DNA of 64,000 bases, taken from Geothrix sp. SG200 (GTDB lineage Bacteria; Acidobacteriota; Holophagae; Holophagales; Holophagaceae). The first letter of the stretch is position 1. Every line of letters begins with the position of its first letter. Location: NCBI RefSeq assembly GCF_022808935.1, contig NZ_JAKZFR010000005.1:1-64000 (forward strand). Reading direction: 5' to 3'. Shown here piece after piece: positions 7,517 through 16,292 of this stretch. Position numbers and translations under genes: made by a program. The notes under the pieces were generated by a model that saw nothing but the letters and a program-made list of their open reading frames with translations, was not told where the DNA came from and did not search any database.

Positions 7517-9157
7517 ATGAACCTGATCAGCTGGATTTTTCTTCTCCTCTTCTTCGCCGCGGCCGGCGTGGGCCTCCTCATGGCCCTGCGGGCCCAGAAG
7601 GCGACGGTGGAAGCCTCCCAGGCCCAGGCCAAGGCGGAAGCCGACATCAAGGCCCAGCGCGAGAAGCTGTTGGAGGAGGCCCAGCGCGAGGCCCAGCGCC
7701 TCCGCGAGCGTGGCGAGCAGGAGGCCGAGGCCCTCCGCAAGGAATCGGCCCTGAAGGCCAAGGAGCAGGCCCTCCAGGCCCGGCAGGAGGCCGAGAAGCT
7801 GCTGGCCGAGCGCCAAGCCAACCTGGAGAAGCAGGAGCAGCGGCTCCACACGAAGGAGACCGGCCTCCAGACCAAGGAGGAGGGCCTCGACAAGAAGCTC
7901 CAGCAGGTGGACCAGAAGACGAAGGACCTCGACGCCCTCAACGACAAGCGCAAGGCCGAGCTGGAGAAGCTCGAGGCCAAGCAGGCCGAGGCCAAGCAGC
8001 TGGTGGAGGCCCAGGCCCAGCGCCTGGAGGAGATCGCCGGCCTCACCCGCGAGGACGCCAAGAAGGAGCTGACGGCACAGCTGGAATACGCCGCCAAGAT
8101 GGACGCCGCCAAGCTGGTGCGCCGCATCGAGGAGGAGGCCCAGGAGGAGGCCGCCAAGAAGGCCCGGTGGACCATCGGTGCCGCCATCCAGCGCGTGGCC
8201 TCGGACGTGGTGGCCGAGCAGGCCGTGAGCTCTGTCCAGCTACCCAGCGACGACCTCAAGGGCCGCATCATCGGCCGCGAAGGCCGCAACATCCGCGCCC
8301 TGGAGAAGGCCACGGGCTGCGACCTCATCGTGGACGACACGCCCGAGAGCATCGTCGTCTCCAGCTTCGACCCCATCCGCCGGGAGGTGGCCCGCCAGGC
8401 CATCCTGAAGCTCCTGGCGGACGGCCGCATCCACCCGGCGCGCATCGAGGAGGTGGTGGAGAAGGTCAAGGTGGACATGGACCAGCACCTCAAGGAGATC
8501 GGCGAGGCGGCCTGCATCGAGCTGGGCTTCCCCGACGTGCACCCCAAGCTGCACAAGCTGGTGGGTCGCCTGAACTACCGCACTTCGTACGGCCAGAACG
8601 TGCTGGAGCACACCAAGGAGGTGGCCCGCATCGCCGAGTACATGGCGGGCGAGATGGGCGCCAACGCCAAGCTGGCGCGCCGGGCCGGCCTCTTCCACGA
8701 CATCGGCAAGGCCATCGACCGCGAGGTGGAGGGCACCCACATCGAGATCGGCATGCAGCTCATGCAGCGCTACGGCGAGAAGGAGGAGGTCATCCACGCC
8801 ATGAGCTGCCACCACGGGGACTTCGAGCCCCGCACGGTGGAGGCCATGCTCATCACGGCCGCGGACGCCCTCAGCGCCGCCCGGCCCGGCGCCCGGCGCG
8901 AGATGCTGGAGACCTACGTGAAGCGCCTCGAGAAGCTCGAGGAGATCGCCGGCAGTTACAAGGGCGTGCAGAAGAGCTACGCCATGCAGGCCGGCCGCGA
9001 GATCCGCATCCTGGTGGACGCTGGCTCCGTCAACGACGACCAGGCCTACTGGATCGCCAAGGACGTGAGCCGGCGCATCGAATCCGAGATGCAGTACCCC
9101 GGCCAGATCAAGGTGACGGTCATGCGGGAGCTGCGCGCGGTGGAAATCGCAAGGTAG
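7517..9157 (+). CDS. rny: Ribonuclease Y
   Basis: Membrane-anchored endoribonuclease that starts decay of many mRNAs. The 546 residues contain an N-terminal membrane helix (about 3-24), a long coiled coil rich in Glu, Gln, Ala and Lys (about 25-190), a KH RNA-binding domain (LKGRIIGREGRNIRALE, about 250-310) and an HD phosphohydrolase domain whose metal-binding His-Asp is in LFHDIGKAID, with HHGD later. CTGGAGTC precedes the ATG. It follows the putative 6S RNA and appears to be a single gene. Confidence 0.97.
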   Translation: MNLISWIFLLLFFAAAGVGLLMALRAQKATVEASQAQAKAEADIKAQREKLLEEAQREAQRLRERGEQEAEALRKESALKAKEQALQARQEAEKLLAERQANLEKQEQRLHTKETGLQTKEEGLDKKLQQVDQKTKDLDALNDKRKAELEKLEAKQAEAKQLVEAQAQRLEEIAGLTREDAKKELTAQLEYAAKMDAAKLVRRIEEEAQEEAAKKARWTIGAAIQRVASDVVAEQAVSSVQLPSDDLKGRIIGREGRNIRALEKATGCDLIVDDTPESIVVSSFDPIRREVARQAILKLLADGRIHPARIEEVVEKVKVDMDQHLKEIGEAACIELGFPDVHPKLHKLVGRLNYRTSYGQNVLEHTKEVARIAEYMAGEMGANAKLARRAGLFHDIGKAIDREVEGTHIEIGMQLMQRYGEKEEVIHAMSCHHGDFEPRTVEAMLITAADALSAARPGARREMLETYVKRLEKLEEIAGSYKGVQKSYAMQAGREIRILVDAGSVNDDQAYWIAKDVSRRIESEMQYPGQIKVTVMRELRAVEIAR

Positions 9158-9212
9158 GAAGCACCGCGTCTGATAGAGTCCTGGCAGACCATACCCACAG
9201 GCCGGATTCCTC

Positions 9213-11861
9213 TTGGACGTATTCCCGCCCGACCCTTCCGATCCCCTCCCTGTCGACGAGGAGGCGGGTGCCGCAAGGCTGCGTCGGCACCTGGCGGAGG
9301 GGTGTTATTCCCTGAGCCTGGCCCGCACCCGGGAGGAGGTGTTCCGGGTGCTCCTCGGACGGGCATTGGAGATTCGACCCCGCGCCCAGTGGTTCGTCGG
9401 CCAGATCGAGGCGCGCGAGGGCCAGCGGGCCCTGGCCGTGGCGGCCTCCCTCCCTCCCCTGGAGCCGCGCCTCGAAGCCGCCCTCAGGGATGCCCGCCTG
9501 TCACTCCTCGAGGCCGGCCTGGTGCGGGAGATCTGCGACCGTCACCGCCCGGTCTTCCTGGCGCATGCGGCCGCCATGCCCGGAAAGGTGCCGCCCGGGT
9601 TCGTGAAGGCGGCAGGCTTGGGCAGCCTGCTTGGCGTTCCCATGGTCCATGAGGGGCGCCTTGGAGGGGTTCTTTTCGGCGTCGACCTCGGGGGCGAGGA
9701 GGCCGCCCACCCCGGCGAGGACGAGCTGGCGACCCTCCAGGGTCTGGCCCGGGCCAGCGCGCTGCTGCTGGAGCGCATCGAGGCGGAGGCGCGCCTTGCG
9801 GAAACGGCCCTTCTCTTCCGGGATTTGGCCCGCGCCGCGCATGATCTGGCCGAAGCGGCGGACGAGGACACCCTGGTGGCCCAGCTGTTCCAGTGGGCCG
9901 GGCGGCTGGCCCCCCTTCCCGAGTGGTGGTTCAACCGCTTCGATGCCTCGGCCCGCGCGTGCCGCACCACCCATTGGACCCGCGGTCTCGAGGCCCATGG
10001 CACGGTCGAAAGCATCCGCCGGCCCGATCCGGTGGATGGGGACCGCATCCTGGAGCGGGTCTACCTCCGACAGAAGGCCGTCCACATCCGCCGGTGGGAG
10101 GACCTCCCGGTTGAGCCGAACCGGTCCGGCTGGCCGAGACCCATGCACACCTGGGTGGGTCTCCCCCTGGCCCACGAGGGCACGGTGGTGGGGTCGCTCA
10201 GCGGCGGTTCCTTCGGGGCTCAGGGCCACGTGACGCTTTCCGAGGAACAGTTCGAGGCCCTGCAGAGCCTGGCGGAGACTGCCGGTCTGGTGCTGAACCG
10301 CCTCCTGGCCCGAAAGGCCCTGGAGTCTGAGGAGGGGCGGTTCCGCCGGCTGTTCGAACAATCCCCCGATCCCATCATCCTCCTGGTGCATGGGGTGATC
10401 CAGGATGTGAACCAGGCCTCGATGGAGCTGCTCGGTCGGCCCGGCCCGGCCCTGCTTGGCCAGGATCCCACCCGGCTGAGCCCGGCCCGACAGCCTTCGG
10501 GCCTGACCAGCCGCGAGGCGGCGCTGGGGCTCCTGGCCGAGGTGAAGGCCGGCACCCGCAACCGCTTCGAGTGGGTCCTCCTCCACGAGAGTGGCCGGGA
10601 GATCCCCTGCGACGTGGCCATCACCCAGTACCGCCTGGGCACTCAGCACATCTACCACGCTGTCCTCCGGGACCTCACGGAACAGAAGCGGGCCGAAACG
10701 GAGCGCGCGACCCTGGAGCGGCAGCTGTTCCAGGCCCAGAAGATGGAAAGCCTGGGCGTGCTGGCGGGCGGTATCGCCCACGACTTTAACAACCTGCTCA
10801 TGGGCGTCCTGGGGCACGCGGGCCTGGCCCTGGACCAGCTCAACCCACTGCACCCAGCCAGGCGGAACATCGAGGCCATCCAGAAGGCGGGCCAGCGGGC
10901 CGCGGACCTGACCCGCCAGATGCTCGCCTATTCCGGCCGCGGCCGGTTCGAGGTCCGCAACCTGGATCTCAGCGTCCAGGTGGATGAAATGCTCCACCTC
11001 CTGGAGGTGAGCCTGCCCAAGACCGTGGTGCTGAGCCTGAGCCTGAAGAAGGGCCTCCCGGCGGTCTCCGCGGACGCATCGCAGATCCAGCAGGTGATCA
11101 TGAACCTGGTGATCAACGCGGCCGAGGCCATCGGCGAGGCCTCCGGCACGATCACCCTCGCCACGGGCCTCCAGCGCGTGGACGCGACCTCCGCCCAGAC
11201 CATGCTGGTGGGGCAGGATGTGGCGCCGGGCCCCTACGTCTATCTGGAAGTGGCCGACACGGGCTGCGGGATGGACCCGGAAACCCAGGGCCGGATCTTC
11301 GAACCCTTCTTCACCACCAAGTTCACGGGCCGGGGCCTGGGGCTTTCGGCCATCATGGGCATCGTCAGGGGCCACAAGGGCGCCCTGCGCGTCTATTCCG
11401 AAGTGGGGCACGGCACCACGTTCAAGGTGCTCCTGCCGGCCCTCGACCTGGAGACCGAGACCGCCATGGTGGTGGAGGAGGCCCCCTGGGCCGGCCACGG
11501 CCTCGTGCTGGTCGTGGACGATGACGAGACCGTGCGGATCGTGGCCCGGCAGATCCTGGAGAGGCGGGGGCTCCAGGTGCTCGAGGCCCAGGACGGCCAG
11601 GAGGCCGTGGATCTGGTGCGCACCAGGGGAGCCGACATCGGCGTGGTGCTCCTGGACATGACCATGCCCCGCATGGGCGGCGAGGAGGCCTTCCGGGAGA
11701 TGCGGCGCCTCCAGCCCGACATCCGCGTCATCCTGAGCTCGGGCTACAACGAGAGCGAGGCCATGGGCCGCTTCGTGGGCAAGGGGCTCCGGGGCTTCAT
11801 CCAGAAGCCGTACGGCCCCAAAGAGCTGCTGGCCAAGATCCAGGGCGTGCTCGAAGCTTGA
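9213..11861 (+). CDS. GAF/PAS hybrid sensor histidine kinase with C-terminal receiver
   Basis: Soluble hybrid kinase of 882 residues. Two GAF-like regions (about 20-175 and 195-365) are followed by a PAS domain (about 375-500), a phosphoacceptor helix with H523 in [11 protein letters not shown], an ATP-binding domain with [17 protein letters not shown], and a receiver domain (about 765-882) with phosphoacceptor D815 in VVLLDMTMP and K in IQKPYG. No membrane segment is seen, so the ligand is probably cytoplasmic. The start is taken as TTG at 9213; the Shine-Dalgarno is weak, so a different start is possible. No partner output regulator is adjacent. Confidence 0.88.
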   Translation: MDVFPPDPSDPLPVDEEAGAARLRRHLAEGCYSLSLARTREEVFRVLLGRALEIRPRAQWFVGQIEAREGQRALAVAASLPPLEPRLEAALRDARLSLLEAGLVREICDRHRPVFLAHAAAMPGKVPPGFVKAAGLGSLLGVPMVHEGRLGGVLFGVDLGGEEAAHPGEDELATLQGLARASALLLERIEAEARLAETALLFRDLARAAHDLAEAADEDTLVAQLFQWAGRLAPLPEWWFNRFDASARACRTTHWTRGLEAHGTVESIRRPDPVDGDRILERVYLRQKAVHIRRWEDLPVEPNRSGWPRPMHTWVGLPLAHEGTVVGSLSGGSFGAQGHVTLSEEQFEALQSLAETAGLVLNRLLARKALESEEGRFRRLFEQSPDPIILLVHGVIQDVNQASMELLGRPGPALLGQDPTRLSPARQPSGLTSREAALGLLAEVKAGTRNRFEWVLLHESGREIPCDVAITQYRLGTQHIYHAVLRDLTEQKRAETERATLERQLFQAQKMESLGVLAGGIAHDFNNLLMGVLGHAGLALDQLNPLHPARRNIEAIQKAGQRAADLTRQMLAYSGRGRFEVRNLDLSVQVDEMLHLLEVSLPKTVVLSLSLKKGLPAVSADASQIQQVIMNLVINAAEAIGEASGTITLATGLQRVDATSAQTMLVGQDVAPGPYVYLEVADTGCGMDPETQGRIFEPFFTTKFTGRGLGLSAIMGIVRGHKGALRVYSEVGHGTTFKVLLPALDLETETAMVVEEAPWAGHGLVLVVDDDETVRIVARQILERRGLQVLEAQDGQEAVDLVRTRGADIGVVLLDMTMPRMGGEEAFREMRRLQPDIRVILSSGYNESEAMGRFVGKGLRGFIQKPYGPKELLAKIQGVLEA

Positions 11862-11959
11862 GGGATGCGGACTGTCCTCCTGCTTATTCCCAGCAACATC
11901 TTCTTCGCCCTGCGGGCTCAGGCCTCAAGCTCGATTGTTGCGGCCTCGGAGGGTGGCCG

Positions 11960-12289
11960 ATGAGAACGGTCATCCTGCTCGTCCTCAGCAACATTTTCAT
12001 GACCTTCGCCTGGTACGGGCACCTGAAGCACCACCGCGACAGCCCGCTCTGGATCGCCATCCTGGCGAGCTGGGGCATCGCCTTCTTCGAGTACTGCCTC
12101 ATGGTTCCCGCCAACCGCTTCGGCTACGGGCGCTTCAGCCTCCCCCAGCTGAAAGTGATCCAGGAGGTGGTGACGCTGCTGGTGTTCGCCGTGTTCACCG
12201 TGGCCTGGATGCGGGAGCGGCTGCACCTCAACCACCTCTGGGCGGGGCTGTGCCTCGTGGGAGCCGTGTTCTTCACCTTCCGGAAGTAG
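11960..12289 (+). CDS. DMT-superfamily small membrane protein (DUF486 type)
   Basis: A 109-residue protein with about four membrane helices, beginning MRTVILLVLSNIFMTFAWYG and containing MVPANRFGYGRFSLPQLK, typical of DUF486 proteins related to small drug/metabolite transporters. The substrate is unknown. ATG at 11960 has GGAGGGTGG just upstream. It converges with the LuxR-type regulator gene, with 3 nt between the stops. Confidence 0.85.
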   Translation: MRTVILLVLSNIFMTFAWYGHLKHHRDSPLWIAILASWGIAFFEYCLMVPANRFGYGRFSLPQLKVIQEVVTLLVFAVFTVAWMRERLHLNHLWAGLCLVGAVFFTFRK

Positions 12290-12292
12290 GCG

Positions 12293-12937
12293 TCAGCCAT
12301 CCAGGTGGATGATGCCCCGCTTGAGGGCCACCATGGCCGCCTCGGTGCGGTCCTTCACCTGCAGCTTGCGCAGCAGGTTGTTCACGTGGATCTTCACCGT
12401 GGGTTCCGCCAGGCCGAGGGAGTCCGCGATCTCGCGGTTCCGCTGGCCCTGGGCCAGCAGGCGCAGCACATCCAGCTCCCGGGCGGTGAGACGCTCGGAT
12501 TCCATGCCCTCCACCAGGCGGGCGGCCGTGGCGGGAGGCAGGTAGCGCTGGCCTGCGGCCACGGCCCGGACGGCCTCGATGAGCGTGCCGCGCCGCATGC
12601 TCTTCAGCAGGTAGCCCCGGGCCCCTGCCTCCAGGGCGCGGTGGATGTCGGCATCGCCGTCGAAGGTGGTGAGGACCAGGATCCGTGCGTCCGGATCCTC
12701 GCGCCGGATGGCCGTGATGGCCTCCACGCCCGTTTGGCCGGGAAGCTGGAGGTCCATGATGATGACCGTGGGGCGCAGGGTGCGCCAGGCCGCCACGGCC
12801 TCCTTGCCGTCACCGGCCTCGCCGACCACTTCGAGATCGGGTTCGCCGTGGTGGAGGATGGCGACCAGGCCGTCGCGGACCACGGGATGGTCGTCCACGA
12901 TGAGCAGACGGATGGGATCGGAAGGGGTCGTGGTCAT
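12293..12937 (-). CDS. LuxR/NarL-family response regulator
   Basis: DNA-binding output of a two-component system (214 residues). The receiver domain (about 8-125) has the Asp-Asp pair in LLIVDDHPVVRDG and the phosphoacceptor in IIMDLQLPG. The C-terminal LuxR helix-turn-helix starts at LTARELDVLRLLAQG. The ATG at 12937 overlaps the kinase stop (ATGA) and has CCGGAG 9 nt before it; the in-frame ATG at 12946 lacks space for a ribosome site. Its partner is the propeller kinase upstream. It may control the divergent cytochrome genes (inference). Confidence 0.93.
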   Translation of the reverse strand: MTTTPSDPIRLLIVDDHPVVRDGLVAILHHGEPDLEVVGEAGDGKEAVAAWRTLRPTVIIMDLQLPGQTGVEAITAIRREDPDARILVLTTFDGDADIHRALEAGARGYLLKSMRRGTLIEAVRAVAAGQRYLPPATAARLVEGMESERLTARELDVLRLLAQGQRNREIADSLGLAEPTVKIHVNNLLRKLQVKDRTEAAMVALKRGIIHLDG

Positions 12938-15900
12938 GGGCGCCATCTCCGGAGGGGCAGGATGATGGTGATGCGGGTGCCCCGTCCCGGTCCACTGTCG
13001 ATATCCATGTGGCCCCGGAGCTTGCCCAGGGTTTCACGAATGCTGCGGAGGCCATAGCCCGCGGCCCCGGCGGCGGGATCGAAGCCCTTGCCGTCATCCT
13101 CGACGCGCAGCCCCACCTCCCGCCGCTTGTAGTGGACCGTCACCCGGACCCACTTGGCCTTGCCGTGGCGGAGGGCGTTGGTGAGGGCCTCCTGGGCCAT
13201 GCGCAGCAGCTCCTCCTCCAGCTTGGCGTCCAGGCGTCTTGGCTCTCCGGTGTGGGCCAGCTCCACCCGGATGCCCGTGCCCGCGAGGAGGCGATCGGAC
13301 AGGATGCGCAGGGCGCCCAGCAGGTCGGTCCCCTCGGGTTTGCGGGGGCTCAGAGCCATCACGGACCGGCGCGCCTCCTGGAGGCTGGCGGCCGCCAGCT
13401 CGCGGGCCCGGTCGAGGCGCGTGAGCACCGGCGCGGGATCGCCCGCCAGGCGGGCCAGGCCGGCCTCGGCGGCCTCGAGCTGGAGCAGCACGCCCGTGAA
13501 GCCCTGGGCCAGGTGGTCGTGGATCTCCCGGGCCATGCGGTTGCGCTCGTCCAGCACGGCGGAGCGGGCCTCCACCTGCTGGAGGCGGAGGCGCAGCAGC
13601 CACCATCCGAAGAGGCCTGCCGCCAGGGCGCACAGGGCCCAGAACACCGGACGCTGGTGGAAGAAGGGCTGGACCCGCACCTCGAGGGAGACCTCCTGCG
13701 GGGGGCCCTCCTCCCCGGGCCGCCAGGCCTGGAGTCGGAAGCGCCGCGTGCCCGGGGGCAGGTTCGAGTACACCGCGAAGCGCCGGTCGCTCACTTCGTT
13801 CCAGCCAGGGTCGATCCCCTCCATGCGGTACCGGAACCGCAGCTTCTCGGCGCCCGTGAGGCTGATGCCCGTGTAGTGGATCTCCAGCCGATGGCTGCCG
13901 GGGGCCAGGACTAGGGGGCCCTGGATCGGCTGCGCCGACTCGTCGCTCAGGACCTTCGAGAGGCACAGGCGGAGGGGAGGTGGGGGGGGCGGCAGCCGGA
14001 GGGTGTCGGCATGGGCCATGCCCCGGCTGGTGGGAACCCAGAGCTCGCCTTCTCGGGTGAGCCAGGCCGCGGGCTGGGGGCCTCCGTGGGTCTCCCGGGC
14101 GGGCAGGCCGTCCCAGTGATCGAAGGTGGCGAGGGGGGAGGGGCCGGCCGCGGGCAGACTCCGGCTCATGGCCAGCCGGGGGACTCGGAGCACGCCCTGG
14201 CTGGTGCTGAGCCAAAGGATCTGGTCCGAATCCTCCAGGATGGCGTGGATGGCTGTCTTCAGAAGTCCCTCAGGACCGGTGAACGTCTGGAAGGCGTCAT
14301 GGCGGAAGAGGCGCAGGCCGTCCGGGGTGCCCACCCAGAGGGAGCCCGTGCCATCCAGGTGCAGGGCCTGGGCGCCGGCGGAGGCCAGGCCCTGGGCGGC
14401 CCCGAACCAGTGCAGGCCCTCCGCGTCCAGGATCCCGACCCCCTGGGACGGGCTGGCCACGTACAGCGGCTCCGGGCCGCCTCCGGCCATGGCCACCACG
14501 CCCCGGGCCACCGGGAAGATCTGGTGCGCTCCACCGGACAGGAGCTTCAGCAGCCCCTGACGGGGCGTGGCGATCCACAGGTCGCCGGCGGGGTCTTCGT
14601 AGAGGGTGAGGATCTCCTCGGGCTCCGGTCCGCCCTGCAAGGGCACGGCCCGGGCCCTTCCCCCCTCGAGGATGAACAGCCCCCCTTTCCGGGTGCCCAC
14701 CCAGAGACCGCCACTCCCGCGGGGCCACAGCGCGGAGATGGGCCCGGGCCCCACGGTTCCCGTCGGGACGAAGGGTTCGATGCGGCCGTCGCGGACCTGG
14801 CCGAGGGACTGGTCCCCCGTGAGGCACCAGACGGTGCCCGAAGCGTCCTGGCAGACCATCCTGGCGGCTTCTTCGGGTTCGGGCCCCCTCACCGGCACGG
14901 CCTGGAAGGGGACGGCAACCGCCGCGCGGAGGCCGCGATCTTCGCTTCCCACCCACAGGGTGCCGGCGCGGTCTTCCAGCAGGCAGAGCACGGTCCACCG
15001 GATCTGCGGCCCATCGGGCGCGGTCTCCAGCCGGCCGTCCCGCATCCGGTGGTACAGGCCCGCCTGTTCGGTGCCGATCCATAGGCCGCCGCCGCGGTCC
15101 GCCCGGAGGGTGGTGATGGCTCGCGCGGGGAGGCCGCCCAGGCCGCTGGAAGGCCCCAGGCGACCGTCCGCGAAGGTGAGCAGTCCCTGGGTCCGCGTGC
15201 CCACCCACAGCGTCCCGGCGGCGTCCTGCTCGAGGGCCGTGATGTCGCCGGCCGAGAGGGCCACCAGCTCCAGCCGCCGCTCCCGGACCCGCCAGAGGCC
15301 CGATCCCGCCGTGCCCACCCAGAGCGTGCCCCCGGAGTCCGTCGTCATGGCCTGGATCCGCAGGCCGACGGCGTCACAGGCGACCGGCTGGAACTGCTCC
15401 CCGACCCGTTGCAGCAGCGGGCCTTCGGCCGGGGCCGCCCAGAGGCCGCCCTGGGGATCCGTGGCCAGGTGGAGGATGGGGCTGTCGGGCAGGCCTTCGG
15501 CGGGACCAAGGGCGGTGAAGACACCCTGCTTCAGGCGGAAGAGACCCGGTTGCGAGGTGCCGATCCAGAGGCTGCCGTCCGGGGTTTCGGCCAGGCAACG
15601 CACATCGTTGTGGGAGAAGGCAGGCGCTTCGCGGCGGGACAGGCGATCGAACCGGGCCCCGTCGAACCGGGCCAGGCCGTCCTCGGTGCCCACCCACAGG
15701 AACCCGTCCCGGCTCTCCAGCAGGGCCGTGGCCGTGTCCTGGGCCAGTCCCGGCTGGTTCCGCCAGATCCGGTGCCCCAGGACCGGGGGCCGGGCGCGAA
15801 CGGAGTCGCGGGCCGCGAGGGGCGTGGGCGCCAGGACCATCACCGCCACCATGGGCATCACGATCCCCAGCGACAAGGCGGCGGCGCACCATCCGGCCCA

Positions 15901-15942
15901 GCCTCTGCGGAAGCCCTGAGTACCTGCCCAGTCCATGATCAT
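12934..15942 (-). CDS. Two-component regulator-propeller sensor histidine kinase
   Basis: Membrane sensor of about 1002 residues. An N-terminal signal anchor is followed by a large periplasmic region of two-component propeller repeats (recurring LWVGT and DGLARF-type motifs, about 60-640), a Y_Y_Y domain (about 665-745), a membrane helix (about 752-772), and a HisKA_3 kinase module with H808 in REIHDHLAQGF and the N-box EALTNALRHG. Such hybrid-like sensors in Bacteroidetes sense oligosaccharides; the ligand here is unknown. It overlaps its LuxR-type regulator by 4 nt and is divergent from the multihaem cytochrome cluster across a 350 bp gap. Confidence 0.93.
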   Translation of the reverse strand: MIMDWAGTQGFRRGWAGWCAAALSLGIVMPMVAVMVLAPTPLAARDSVRARPPVLGHRIWRNQPGLAQDTATALLESRDGFLWVGTEDGLARFDGARFDRLSRREAPAFSHNDVRCLAETPDGSLWIGTSQPGLFRLKQGVFTALGPAEGLPDSPILHLATDPQGGLWAAPAEGPLLQRVGEQFQPVACDAVGLRIQAMTTDSGGTLWVGTAGSGLWRVRERRLELVALSAGDITALEQDAAGTLWVGTRTQGLLTFADGRLGPSSGLGGLPARAITTLRADRGGGLWIGTEQAGLYHRMRDGRLETAPDGPQIRWTVLCLLEDRAGTLWVGSEDRGLRAAVAVPFQAVPVRGPEPEEAARMVCQDASGTVWCLTGDQSLGQVRDGRIEPFVPTGTVGPGPISALWPRGSGGLWVGTRKGGLFILEGGRARAVPLQGGPEPEEILTLYEDPAGDLWIATPRQGLLKLLSGGAHQIFPVARGVVAMAGGGPEPLYVASPSQGVGILDAEGLHWFGAAQGLASAGAQALHLDGTGSLWVGTPDGLRLFRHDAFQTFTGPEGLLKTAIHAILEDSDQILWLSTSQGVLRVPRLAMSRSLPAAGPSPLATFDHWDGLPARETHGGPQPAAWLTREGELWVPTSRGMAHADTLRLPPPPPPLRLCLSKVLSDESAQPIQGPLVLAPGSHRLEIHYTGISLTGAEKLRFRYRMEGIDPGWNEVSDRRFAVYSNLPPGTRRFRLQAWRPGEEGPPQEVSLEVRVQPFFHQRPVFWALCALAAGLFGWWLLRLRLQQVEARSAVLDERNRMAREIHDHLAQGFTGVLLQLEAAEAGLARLAGDPAPVLTRLDRARELAAASLQEARRSVMALSPRKPEGTDLLGALRILSDRLLAGTGIRVELAHTGEPRRLDAKLEEELLRMAQEALTNALRHGKAKWVRVTVHYKRREVGLRVEDDGKGFDPAAGAAGYGLRSIRETLGKLRGHMDIDSGPGRGTRITIILPLRRWRP

Positions 15943-16292
15943 GGAAGCAGCAGGTTAGGCCATCACCGAGGCTCCGGCAACCAGGGATCTCGAAGGCTCC
16001 CGCGGCTGCGAGCGGGCCGCGTCGGGACGCCCAGCCACCATCTCGGGATGCCCGAGTCGCGACGGCAGCCTTACATCTAAAGGCCTAACAACAACATTCG
16101 TTGGATGTATCGACACGGGTCCGCGATCAGGGGATCGTTCCTCATCATCCAAATTCCGCCCGGGTTCCTTCCACGCCAGGGACACCAGGCCTACCTTGGA
16201 CAGCGAAGCCGATCTTCTGCGCTTCGGACTGTCCTTCCAACGGTCGCCGTCGGTTCCCGCTCGGCATCGGCCCGTCGCCTGGAGGTGCCAGC
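15943..16292. other. Divergent intergenic control region between sensor kinase and cytochrome cluster
   Basis: A 350 bp stretch with no convincing gene. It must hold the promoters of the minus-strand kinase gene and the plus-strand cytochrome genes, but no clear sigma70 boxes were found. GTTAGGCC (15954-15961) and GGCCTAAC (16082-16089) form a widely spaced 8 bp inverted repeat, and a strong hairpin lies at 16198-16234. Confidence 0.6.
16198..16234 (+). promoter_or_regulatory. Leader hairpin upstream of the multihaem cytochrome gene
   Basis: GGACAG and CGAAGC (16198-16209) pair with GCTTCG (16221-16226) and CTGTCC (16229-16234), with a 2 nt bulge and an 11 nt loop. It ends 58 nt before the cytochrome start and has no T-run, so it is more likely a leader structure or operator than a terminator. 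Confidence 0.5.

Noticed and set aside
8100-9300. Long plus-strand frame overlapping rny in another phase
   Set aside because: Repetitive Gly/Arg/Pro product produced by the GC-rich rny sequence; the rny frame has clear KH and HD motifs.
15954-16089. Inverted repeat GTTAGGCC / GGCCTAAC resembling the ends of the MITE-like element
   Set aside because: Only 8 bp match and the interiors differ; too short to call a second element.
16101-16292. N-terminal extension of the multihaem cytochrome from an upstream ATG
   Set aside because: The 64 extra residues are not signal-like, while ATG 16293 has a ribosome site and begins a lipoprotein signal peptide.
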